From contig PXEJ01000314.1 of the NCBI GenBank assembly GCA_003566215.1, positions 1 through 7,247 on the forward strand: 7,247 nt of DNA, written 5' to 3'. The DNA comes from Cyanobacteria bacterium T3Sed10_376R1m (GTDB lineage: Bacteria > Cyanobacteriota > Cyanobacteriia > Cyanobacteriales > Cyanobacteriaceae). The notes beneath the pieces are model-generated. The model saw only the letters and a program-made list of their open reading frames with translations, had not been told where the DNA came from and made no database searches. The translations under genes and the position numbers were made by a program. This document shows, piece after piece, positions 1-6,868 of this stretch. Each line of letters starts with the position of its first letter. The stretch's first letter is position 1.

Positions 1-1430
1 TAACCTTATACAATACCCTTTCCAATCGAGAAGAAGCATTTAACACCGTCAAAAAAAACGAAGTTAAAATGTATTGCTGTGGTATTACTGTGTACGATTA
101 CTGTCATTTAGGTCATGCCCGTACTTGTATTGTTTGGGATGTGGTCAGAAAATATTTACAGTGGCGAGGCTACAAAGTTACTTACATTCAAAACTTTACC
201 GACATTGATGACAAAATCTTGAACCGTGCCAGACAAGAAAATTCCTCCATGGAAGAAGTCTCAGAGCGTTATATAAAAGCTTATTTTGAAGATATGGAGC
301 GTCTCAACATTACCCCCGCAGATGCCTACCCCCGAGCCACCCACGCCCTTGATGGCATCAAAAAATTAGTTTGGGAATTGGAACAAAAAGGCTATGCTTA
401 CGAAACTGGGGGAGATGTTTATTATTCTGTCCACAAATTTGCAGACTATGGCAAACTATCTGGCAGAAAATTAGAAGACTTACAAGCAGGGGCAGGGGGT
501 AGAAAAAATCAATCCGAAGCCGTCAAAGAAAATGCCTTTGATTTTGCCCTCTGGAAATCTGCAAAACCTGATGAGCCTAGTTTTGATTCTCCTTGGGGCA
601 AAGGGCGCCCCGGATGGCATATCGAATGTTCGGCAATGGTCAGGGAGATGTTGGGGGAAACTATTGATATTCATGCAGGGGGTAATGACCTTGTTTTTCC
701 TCACCATGAAAACGAAATTGCCCAATCAGAAGCCGTAACGGGTAAACCTCTGGCTAACTACTGGATGCACAACGGTATGGTGAAAGTGGAAGGGGAAAAA
801 ATGTCTAAGTCCTTAGGCAATTTTATCACCATTCGAGAATTGCTAGAAAAATATGATCCCATGGCGGTGCGTCTATTTGTCTTACAAGCAAATTATCGTA
901 AACCCATTGATTTTACTAAGGATGCCATGGAGTCTGCTACTAATGGTTGGCATACTTTTTGTGAAGGTTTACAGTTTGGTCTTAAATATGGAAATACTTT
1001 TAAGTGGACAGAGGAAACCCAGCATAACATGATTAAATCAGTTCAGGAGGCTTTTTGTCAAGGGGTAGATCATGATTTTAATTTTGCGGCGGGAATTGCT
1101 ATTTTATTTGATTTAGCTAAGGAATTACGCAAAGAGGCTAATATTTTGACCCATGAGGGCAAAACCTCTTTATCTGTGCAGGAATTGGGTGATAAATGGC
1201 ATACTCTAGTTACTTTAGCCAGTGTGTTAGGCTTAGAAACACATCTAGACTTTCAATCCCCTGATAATAGGGGCATTACCGATGGGCAAATTGAGGATTT
1301 AATCCAACAAAGATTAGTCGCTCGTCAATCTAAAAATTATGGGGAGAGCGATCGCATTCGGGATATATTAAAAGAAAAAGGTATTACCATCATAGACGCG
1401 GCTGGAGGTATTACCAAATGGCATCGTTAA
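1..1430 (+). CDS. cysS: Cysteinyl-tRNA synthetase (CysRS), 5' end cut by window edge
   Basis: This cytoplasmic class I aminoacyl-tRNA synthetase joins cysteine to tRNA-Cys using ATP. The reading frame is open from base 3 (residues TLYNTLSNREEAF...), which matches the family's N-terminus. The ATG at 69 is therefore internal, and the true start lies a few codons left of the window. In all, 475 codons are visible; the E. coli enzyme has 461. Counting from base 3, the HIGH-type motif HLGH is at residues 35-38 (105-116) and KMSKS at 266-270 (798-812). The zinc ligands known for the family are present: a Cys in YCCG (residue 26), Cys209 in WHIECSAM, and the His and Glu of FPHHENE. The C-terminal anticodon-binding part ends with the typical LIQQRL...SDRIRD region. 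No terminator hairpin follows the stop. No interruption or missing key residue was seen. The identification is very secure. Confidence 0.98.
   Translation, partial: TLYNTLSNREEAFNTVKKNEVKMYCCGITVYDYCHLGHARTCIVWDVVRKYLQWRGYKVTYIQNFTDIDDKILNRARQENSSMEEVSERYIKAYFEDMERLNITPADAYPRATHALDGIKKLVWELEQKGYAYETGGDVYYSVHKFADYGKLSGRKLEDLQAGAGGRKNQSEAVKENAFDFALWKSAKPDEPSFDSPWGKGRPGWHIECSAMVREMLGETIDIHAGGNDLVFPHHENEIAQSEAVTGKPLANYWMHNGMVKVEGEKMSKSLGNFITIRELLEKYDPMAVRLFVLQANYRKPIDFTKDAMESATNGWHTFCEGLQFGLKYGNTFKWTEETQHNMIKSVQEAFCQGVDHDFNFAAGIAILFDLAKELRKEANILTHEGKTSLSVQELGDKWHTLVTLASVLGLETHLDFQSPDNRGITDGQIEDLIQQRLVARQSKNYGESDRIRDILKEKGITIIDAAGGITKWHR
1348..1355. repeat. HIP1 octamer (in cysS)
   Basis: A perfect GCGATCGC palindrome, the highly iterated cyanobacterial motif, lies inside cysS. 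It begins at the second codon position, so it is read within SDR. Confidence 0.9.
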
Positions 1431-1560
1431 AATAATTGGTGATTAATAATTTGGGAAGTCTGAATCATAGCATTTTCAACCATTTGCCATAGGAAGTTCT
1501 TTATCAGTTATTGATTATAAATTATACATTTTCTCCTCCTTCCTGTATTGATTTTTAACT
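1431..1560 (+). other. Intergenic gap cysS - sensor kinase
   Basis: This is a 130-base AT-rich spacer. It has no GC-rich hairpin with a T-run to end cysS transcription and no RNA gene. It contains a possible -10 element (listed separately) and a pyrimidine-only tract at 1529-1543 whose CCTCCTT core equals the anti-Shine-Dalgarno sequence. No ribosome binding site is visible just before the kinase ATG at 1561. Confidence 0.6.
1516..1521 (+). promoter_or_regulatory. Possible -10 element for the sensor kinase gene
   Basis: TATAAA matches 5 of 6 bases of the sigma70 -10 consensus and lies about 40 bases before the kinase start codon. No TTGACA-like -35 sits at 16-18 bases upstream, so at best it would be a -35-less promoter. 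The surrounding DNA is very AT-rich, so a chance match is quite possible. Confidence 0.22.
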
Positions 1561-4500
1561 ATGAAAAGTAAATTGAAACAAATTAATATTGGGCTGATTA
1601 TGCTAATAGCATTAAGCTATTTGGGTAATTATTTTAAACTGCCTTTATTTTTCGGAGTAGATTTTATTTTTGGTAGTATTTTTGTCTGGCTAATTTCTTA
1701 TTATTATGGTGGTTTTTGGGGGAATGTTGGGGGATTTATTGGTAGTCTTTGTACTTATGTTTTATGGGGGCATCCCTATTCAGTTATTATCTATACCGTA
1801 GAAGCAGTTTTTATTAACCATTTTTGGCAAAAAAATAATAAAAGTTTAATATTACTAGATATAATTTTTTGGCTAGTGCTAGGAATTCCTTTGATTTTTA
1901 TTTTTTTCGGCATAGTTATGTCAGATGTATCATTATTAGGAACTCAATTAATTATCTTTAAACAGATGGTTAATGGTATTTTGAATGCTATTGTTGCTAC
2001 TAATATTATTAATTATTTACCTCTTAATAAAATTTTAAAACTCAAGTCTGAGAAGTTGGTATTACCTTTTGAACAAACATTATTTAACTTGCTGGTTAGT
2101 TGCATTTTTATTCCTTTATTATTTTTTACTGTTATTAACAGTGATTATCAACTTAATCAAAGTGAAGCTCAAATAGTACAAAAACTAAATCAAATATCTA
2201 GTGTTGTAGCAGAGGATATTAACCACTGGAATCAACATAATTTTACAGCAATTGAAGCCATTGCAAAACAAGAATATTCAGACTTAAATAACTTACAAAA
2301 TAATTTACAGCTCACAAAAAATATTCTCCCTAATTTTGAAGAAATTTATGTAACTGACGAGCAAGGAACAATTATTAGTGCCGTAACCAGTAGCCAAACT
2401 TTTAATGATCAATTAATCGGTTTAAACATTAGTAATACTGACGAATTTATAAAGAGTAAATCAACCCAAAATAGTTTGATTAGTTCTTTTGATCAAAATC
2501 TTCCTAATCCTGATTTGTCTTTAGGCTTAACAACCCCCATTATTAAAAATAATCAATGGTCTGGTTTAGTTTATGGTTCAATTTCTTTATCTTCCTTGAA
2601 TGAATTTATTGAACTTAATACCAATGAAAATGATGTAGAGATTTTTATTTTAGATGATCAGGGCAATACTTTAATTAGTTCTATAGATAGGGGTAATAAT
2701 GCCTCTTCTTTTAGTTATACCACCGATGAAAAATATGAAGTGCGATCGCTCTTAGAACAATCAAAATATCAGAGAAATCTACCCCAAGAACTATCCCTAG
2801 ACAAAGTCTATCATTCCCTCCCAATTATACCGGGTAGCTCCATTATGGCAAGATGGAGTCAATCATTTTACTTTCAAAAATTTTTTCCCTTCGATGATTT
2901 ACCCATAACTATAATTACCAAGGTTCCTACAAAAGAGTACGTAGATCAACTACAAAGATACTATATTAGACTATTAGGAATAATGGTCATTATCACCATT
3001 ATTTCCTTCTTTTTTGCCTACAAAATTAGTAAAAATCTCGTTAAACCCATTCGTTCACTGACTCAAATTAGCACAGACTTACCTCAAAAAATAACTGAAA
3101 ATAGAGAAATAAAATGGCTAAATACTAATATTAAAGAAATGCAGCTATTAACCAACAACTACAAATCAATGATTGCAGTGTTGCAAGAAAAATTTGTTCA
3201 GCTTAAAGAATCAAAAGAAAATCTTGCCCAAAGAATTGCCGAAAGAACCAATGAGCTAAAACTAAACGCCGAAAAACTCGAACAAGAAATAGAACAAAGA
3301 AAAGGAATAGAAGAAAAATTACGGGAAAAAGATGAACGTTATGAATTAGCCGTCTCAGGAACAAACGATGGCATTTGGGATTGGGATTTAACCACTAACG
3401 AAGTCTATTATTCTCCAGCTTGGATGAGAATAATCGGTTACGAAAACGAGCCATTGCCTCCAAATATTAACACATGGTTCGATCGCATTCATGAGCAAGA
3501 CAAAAAGCAACAACTACAAGATATTCACCTCTACCTAGAAAATAAAACCGAACTATATCAAAATACCCACCGTATTAAACACCGCAACGACAAGTATATT
3601 TGGGTATTAGCCAAAGGAAAAAGAGATTTTGACGAAAAAGGCACTCCCTATCGCTTAGTAGGAACAATTACCGACATCAGTGACAAAGTTAAAGTTGAAC
3701 AAGAATTAATTCTTGCCAAAGAAGAAGCCGAAACAGCCAATCAAGCCAAAAGTCAATTTTTAGCAACCATGAGTCACGAAATTCGGACCCCAATGAATGC
3801 GATTATTGGTATGACAGGACTACTTCTCGACACCCAACTAGACCCGGAACAAGAAGAATTTACCGAAATTATTCGCACCAGTAGTGATAATCTCCTCAAC
3901 ATAATCAACGATATTCTTGACTTCTCCAAAATAGAATCAGGAAAACTAGAGCTAGAAGAACAACCATTCTCTCTCCATCAAACCATAGAAGAATCCCTCG
4001 ATCTATTAGCACCCAAAGCCGCCTACAAAAAAATTGAATTAGTCTATTTCGTCCAACCCGCAATTCCCGCCACCATAATAGGTGATGTAACTCGTCTAAG
4101 ACAAGTATTGGTCAATCTTTTAAGTAATGCTGTCAAATTCACCCACACTGGAGAAGTTATTTTATATGTTGAAATGTTTGACCATCCCGAAAACAAAAAA
4201 GCACCTCCAAAACTTCTATTTATAATAGAAGACTCAGGAATTGGTATTCCTGCCAACCCCATGAATAAACTATTTAAACCCTTTTCTCAAATAGATGCTT
4301 CGACTACCCGTAACTATGGAGGTACAGGGTTGGGATTAGCCATCTGTCATCGATTAGTCACCCTTATGGGAGGAGAAATATGGGCAGAAAGTAGAGGTAA
4401 CTTGGCAGGGAAAAATCCCGAAAATTGGCAAATAACATCCACCAAAGAAACCCCCGGATCAAAATTTTGTTTCACCATTAACACTCAATTTGTCTCCCCC

Positions 4501-5781
4501 TCTATCACTTCAGAATTACAAAGAAATAGTTTGTTGAAAGGGAAAAAAATTTTATTGGTAGATGATAATCAAATTAATCGTCAAGTCCTAATGAGTCAAT
4601 GCCATAACTTTGGTTTAGATACCGTCACTGCCCCCTCAGCACAAGAGGCTTTGTTAATTCTTAAAAATAGACAGAAATTTGACCTTGCTATTCTGGATAT
4701 GCAAATGCCCCAAATGGATGGCATATCCCTTGCCAAAAGAATTCATGCTTTACCTCAATATAAATCACTACCCCTAATCCTGTTAAGTTCTATGGGGCAT
4801 CGTGAAATAGAAAAAGCCCTAGAACAAGTTAACTGGGCCGCCACTCTTATTAAACCGATTAAACAATCAAAATTATATAACGTTATCTTAACAGTCCTTG
4901 AAGAAATATCATCGGGAGAAGTACAATCATCGAAGACAATAATTTCTCGTACTCCTTCTTTACAAAATATTGCCAAAACCTCTCCTTTGAAAATCTTAAT
5001 CGCAGAGGATAATATAGTTAATCAAAAAGTAATAACTAATATTCTCAAACGTTTGGGTTATCGAGCGGATGTGGTTGCCAATGGTTTGGAAGTTTTGGAT
5101 ACTTTGCGCCGTCAATTTTATGATTTAATCTTAATGGATGTGCAAATGCCAGAAATGGATGGTTTGACGGCAACTCGCCAAATTCGTACCCTCTGGCAAA
5201 CAAAAAATAGTGATTTTCAAGGTTCTCCTCCTTGTATTATTGCTATGACAGCAAATGCGATGGAGGGAGATAGAGAAAGATGTTTGGATGCAGGAATGGA
5301 CGATTATCTCTCTAAACCAGTCAGGGTAGAAGCCTTAATTGAAAAATTAAAAACCGTCAGAAAAACTGATTCCAAGGTTATATTTAATAAATCTAGTATG
5401 GGAAAGACTATTGAAAGAGAAACATCAATGATCAACAAATTAGACCCGAATAGAATCGCTGAGTTAAAGAGTATGATTGGAGAAGATGATTTTAAGGAAG
5501 TCTTTCGAGATTTAATTAATTCTTACTTGGAGGATAGTCCTAATCTAATTGAGAGGATAAGTTTAGGTTTGGAAAACAAAAACATTGAGCAGATTAAGAT
5601 TAATGCTCATACCCTTAAGTCTAGTAGTGTTACTTTAGGGGCACAAGATTTATCGGATTTGTGTAAAAGTTTGGAACAGTCTATGGTTGAAGAAGATTTT
5701 GCCGAAGCAAGACGGTTGACTTCTCTGGTGGTGGAGGAATATAAAAAGGTTGAAGTTTTAATGAAACAAGAGTTAGATTAG
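1561..5781 (+). CDS. Membrane-bound hybrid histidine kinase (7TM-Cache-TM-HAMP-PAS-HisKA-HATPase-REC-REC-HPt)
   Basis: This 1406-aa inner-membrane sensor of a multistep phosphorelay has an unknown signal. Seven hydrophobic segments lie at about residues 8-25, 29-48, 52-69, 74-88, 97-119, 125-150 and 174-192. A Cache-like extracytoplasmic domain follows (about 193-468), with strand-turn motifs YVTDEQG (263-269) and FILDDQG (362-368). Next come TM8 (469-488), a HAMP-like linker (about 488-541), a coiled coil (about 535-595) and a PAS domain (about 594-712, NDGIWDWD). The kinase core has MSHEIRTP with phospho-His739, N-box NLLSNAVKF (852-860), G1 DSGIGIP (891-897), F-box LFKPF (904-908) and G2 GGTGLGLAI (920-928). 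REC1 (about 995-1115) has D1001/D1002, phospho-Asp1046, S1077 and K1098. REC2 (about 1143-1265) has E1149/D1150, phospho-Asp1193, T1230 and K1252. HPt (about 1288-1400) has His1350 in AHTLKSS. All catalytic and phospho-accepting residues are intact. No regulator gene lies beside it. Start choice: the ATG at 1561 precedes TM1 by a short Lys-rich tail; no Shine-Dalgarno is seen. Confidence 0.96.
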   Translation: MKSKLKQINIGLIMLIALSYLGNYFKLPLFFGVDFIFGSIFVWLISYYYGGFWGNVGGFIGSLCTYVLWGHPYSVIIYTVEAVFINHFWQKNNKSLILLDIIFWLVLGIPLIFIFFGIVMSDVSLLGTQLIIFKQMVNGILNAIVATNIINYLPLNKILKLKSEKLVLPFEQTLFNLLVSCIFIPLLFFTVINSDYQLNQSEAQIVQKLNQISSVVAEDINHWNQHNFTAIEAIAKQEYSDLNNLQNNLQLTKNILPNFEEIYVTDEQGTIISAVTSSQTFNDQLIGLNISNTDEFIKSKSTQNSLISSFDQNLPNPDLSLGLTTPIIKNNQWSGLVYGSISLSSLNEFIELNTNENDVEIFILDDQGNTLISSIDRGNNASSFSYTTDEKYEVRSLLEQSKYQRNLPQELSLDKVYHSLPIIPGSSIMARWSQSFYFQKFFPFDDLPITIITKVPTKEYVDQLQRYYIRLLGIMVIITIISFFFAYKISKNLVKPIRSLTQISTDLPQKITENREIKWLNTNIKEMQLLTNNYKSMIAVLQEKFVQLKESKENLAQRIAERTNELKLNAEKLEQEIEQRKGIEEKLREKDERYELAVSGTNDGIWDWDLTTNEVYYSPAWMRIIGYENEPLPPNINTWFDRIHEQDKKQQLQDIHLYLENKTELYQNTHRIKHRNDKYIWVLAKGKRDFDEKGTPYRLVGTITDISDKVKVEQELILAKEEAETANQAKSQFLATMSHEIRTPMNAIIGMTGLLLDTQLDPEQEEFTEIIRTSSDNLLNIINDILDFSKIESGKLELEEQPFSLHQTIEESLDLLAPKAAYKKIELVYFVQPAIPATIIGDVTRLRQVLVNLLSNAVKFTHTGEVILYVEMFDHPENKKAPPKLLFIIEDSGIGIPANPMNKLFKPFSQIDASTTRNYGGTGLGLAICHRLVTLMGGEIWAESRGNLAGKNPENWQITSTKETPGSKFCFTINTQFVSPSITSELQRNSLLKGKKILLVDDNQINRQVLMSQCHNFGLDTVTAPSAQEALLILKNRQKFDLAILDMQMPQMDGISLAKRIHALPQYKSLPLILLSSMGHREIEKALEQVNWAATLIKPIKQSKLYNVILTVLEEISSGEVQSSKTIISRTPSLQNIAKTSPLKILIAEDNIVNQKVITNILKRLGYRADVVANGLEVLDTLRRQFYDLILMDVQMPEMDGLTATRQIRTLWQTKNSDFQGSPPCIIAMTANAMEGDRERCLDAGMDDYLSKPVRVEALIEKLKTVRKTDSKVIFNKSSMGKTIERETSMINKLDPNRIAELKSMIGEDDFKEVFRDLINSYLEDSPNLIERISLGLENKNIEQIKINAHTLKSSSVTLGAQDLSDLCKSLEQSMVEEDFAEARRLTSLVVEEYKKVEVLMKQELD
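2742..2749. repeat. HIP1 octamer (in sensor kinase gene)
   Basis: A perfect GCGATCGC lies within the Cache-like region of the kinase gene. It begins at the third codon position, so it is read within VRSL. A one-mismatch copy, TCGATCGC, lies at 3479-3486 in the same gene. Confidence 0.9.
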
Positions 5782-5825
5782 TTGAAAATAGTTATTGATT
5801 TTTTGCTAAACTTTATTTATTGCTC

Positions 5826-5840
5826 TTGATCGAAGATCAA
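5826..5840 (+). repeat. Small perfect inverted repeat between the kinase gene and grpE
   Basis: TTGATC and GATCAA form a 6-bp perfect stem around a GAA loop. It begins 45 bases after the kinase stop. The stem is only one third GC, and the bases after it (AAAGACT) give no U-run, so it is a poor intrinsic terminator. It could be an operator-like dyad or chance. Confidence 0.35.
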
Positions 5841-5857
5841 AAAGACTAACTCTTCGG

Positions 5858-5863
5858 TACAAT
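5858..5863 (+). promoter_or_regulatory. Possible -10 element for grpE
   Basis: TACAAT matches 5 of 6 bases of the sigma70 -10 consensus and lies 45 bases before the grpE ATG. No good -35 box is found at normal spacing. If it is real, transcription would start near 5870 and grpE would have its own promoter after the kinase gene. Confidence 0.25.
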
Positions 5864-5907
5864 TAGGATAGCGACTAAACTAACTACCTATTATATTGCA
5901 GTTTATT

Positions 5908-6666
5908 ATGACTGAAACAAATAAATACATGGAATTGGATAAAGAAACTGATAATATTGAAACTGTAGAACAACAAGATCTAGAAATTAATTCTGAAGAT
6001 AATTCAGAACAAGAAGAATTAAAAGAATTGGATGATACTCAGGCGGTTTCTTCTTCTTCAGAAGAGTTGTTAGAAGAGGAAGGGGAAGAAGCACAACTTC
6101 CTGATAGCCAAGAAATGGTAAAAGCGATCGCACTTCTCCAAGAAGAAATAATTAATCTAAATCAAGAACTAGAAAAACAAAAAGAACAGGCAAAAAGTGC
6201 TCAAACCCAGTACATGAGACTTACCGCTGACTTTGATAATTTCCGTCGTCGTACCGCCAAAGAAAAAGAAGAACAAGACACCCAAATTAAGAAAAAAACT
6301 CTTTACGAATTATTGGCAGTTGTGGACAACTTTGAAAGAGCGAGAACCCAGATAAAACCAGCTAATGATGGTGAAATGGCAATCCATAAAAGCTATCAAG
6401 GAGTATATAAAACCTTTGTCGATAGCCTCAAAAAACTAGGAGTATCCGCCATGCGTCCCGAAGGAGAACCCTTTGATCCTAATTATCAAGAGGCAATGTT
6501 AAGAGAACCCACCAAAGAACATCCCGAAGGAACTGTTTTAGAACAATTAGTTCGAGGATATATGCTTAACGATGATATTTTACGTTATGCTATGGTCAAA
6601 GTTGCAGCCCCCCAAGAGGATGATGATGAAGACAACATTTCTCAACCCGACAACCCTCAAAGTTAG
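5908..6666 (+). CDS. grpE: GrpE, nucleotide-exchange factor for DnaK
   Basis: This cytoplasmic homodimeric co-chaperone releases ADP from DnaK (Hsp70) and so resets its substrate-binding cycle. The product is 252 aa, against 197 in E. coli. The extra length is a very acidic, Glu/Ser-rich N-terminal tail (about residues 5-70) with no visible fold. A long coiled-coil helix follows (about 70-140) with the family signature DFDNFRRR at 108-115. The C-terminal beta domain, which contacts DnaK, carries the hallmark [18 protein letters not shown] (215-232). A short acidic, Pro/Asn-containing tail ends the protein. The ATG at 5908 ([10 protein letters not shown]) is preferred over an in-frame TTG at 5896, which would add only MQFI. 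Neither has a Shine-Dalgarno. dnaK follows 202 bases downstream on the same strand, the usual functional partner. Recognition of the family is secure; the exact start is less so. Confidence 0.97.
   Translation: MTETNKYMELDKETDNIETVEQQDLEINSEDNSEQEELKELDDTQAVSSSSEELLEEEGEEAQLPDSQEMVKAIALLQEEIINLNQELEKQKEQAKSAQTQYMRLTADFDNFRRRTAKEKEEQDTQIKKKTLYELLAVVDNFERARTQIKPANDGEMAIHKSYQGVYKTFVDSLKKLGVSAMRPEGEPFDPNYQEAMLREPTKEHPEGTVLEQLVRGYMLNDDILRYAMVKVAAPQEDDDEDNISQPDNPQS
6124..6131. repeat. HIP1 octamer (in grpE)
   Basis: A perfect GCGATCGC lies inside grpE. It begins at the first codon position, so it is read as AIA. A one-mismatch copy, GCGATCGT, lies at 7113-7120 in dnaK. Confidence 0.9.
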
Positions 6667-6868
6667 AATAGATAAACATAGGTTTTCTTGATAGAAGTTT
6701 GTGAGAGGATATTTGATGATCTAAATTTAACATTTGAATTAAATCTGATTATCTCCTATCTATTACAAATCAAGATAGATAAAACTTAATACAGGGTATT
6801 ATCTTAATTATGTGATTAAAACGACTTAAATAAAAATCGAATTAGTAAATCGCTACTAGTATATAGTT
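6667..6868 (+). other. Intergenic gap / putative 5' leader of dnaK
   Basis: This 202-base AT-rich region contains no coding frame of note. There is no CIRCE element (TTAGCACTC-N9-GAGTGCTAA), so direct HrcA control of dnaK is not supported. A -10-like TATTAT at 6797-6802 lies 67 bases before the ATG but lacks a -35 partner. Two weak AT-rich dyads occur: ATTTAA/TTAAAT (6725-6730 and 6739-6744) and TATCTAT/ATAGATA (6757-6763 and 6775-6781). No strong terminator for grpE is present, so read-through from grpE into dnaK is possible. Confidence 0.5.
6757..6781 (+). repeat. Weak inverted repeat upstream of dnaK
   Basis: TATCTAT and ATAGATA are perfect 7-base inverted arms with an 11-base spacer, located 88 bases before the dnaK ATG and just ahead of the -10-like TATTAT. 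The arms are almost pure A/T, so chance occurrence is likely. The position would suit an operator if it is real. Confidence 0.25.

Larger units (their letters stand above)
5782..5907 (+). other. Intergenic gap sensor kinase - grpE
   Basis: This 126-base AT-rich spacer holds a small perfect dyad (5826-5840), a -10-like TACAAT (5858-5863) and three short ACTAA(C/A) repeats (5845-5850, 5874-5879, 5879-5884). No strong terminator and no ribosome binding site ahead of grpE are visible. Confidence 0.55.

Noticed and set aside
69..71. ATG at 69 as the start of cysS
   Set aside because: The frame is open upstream to base 3 and encodes the conserved CysRS N-terminus (TLYNTLSNR...). Starting at 69 would remove it, so the gene is cut by the window edge instead.
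480..725. Minus-strand open frame inside cysS
   Set aside because: It lies fully antisense to a strongly conserved gene, shows no recognisable domain, and is a by-product of cysS codon use.
532..738. Second + strand open frame overlapping cysS
   Set aside because: It is out of frame with the conserved synthetase, which is intact across the whole stretch, and has no family resemblance.
1431..1560. Intrinsic terminator for cysS
   Set aside because: No GC-containing stem followed by a T-run was found, only A/T complementarities expected in such DNA.
4044..4976. Two minus-strand open frames inside the sensor kinase gene (4044-4262 and 4755-4976)
   Set aside because: They lie opposite the conserved ATPase and receiver domains and have no recognisable products.
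5782..5819. TTGAAA (5782-5787) with TAAACT (5807-5812) as a grpE promoter
   Set aside because: The spacing is 19 bases, the -10 is poor, and it sits directly on the kinase stop codon. The AT content makes such pairs common.
5896..5898. TTG at 5896 as the start of grpE
   Set aside because: It adds only four residues (MQFI) and has no ribosome site. The ATG at 5908 is the normal and simpler choice.
6667..6868. CIRCE / HrcA operator upstream of dnaK
   Set aside because: No TTAGCACTC or GAGTGCTAA arm, even with a few mismatches, was seen on either strand.
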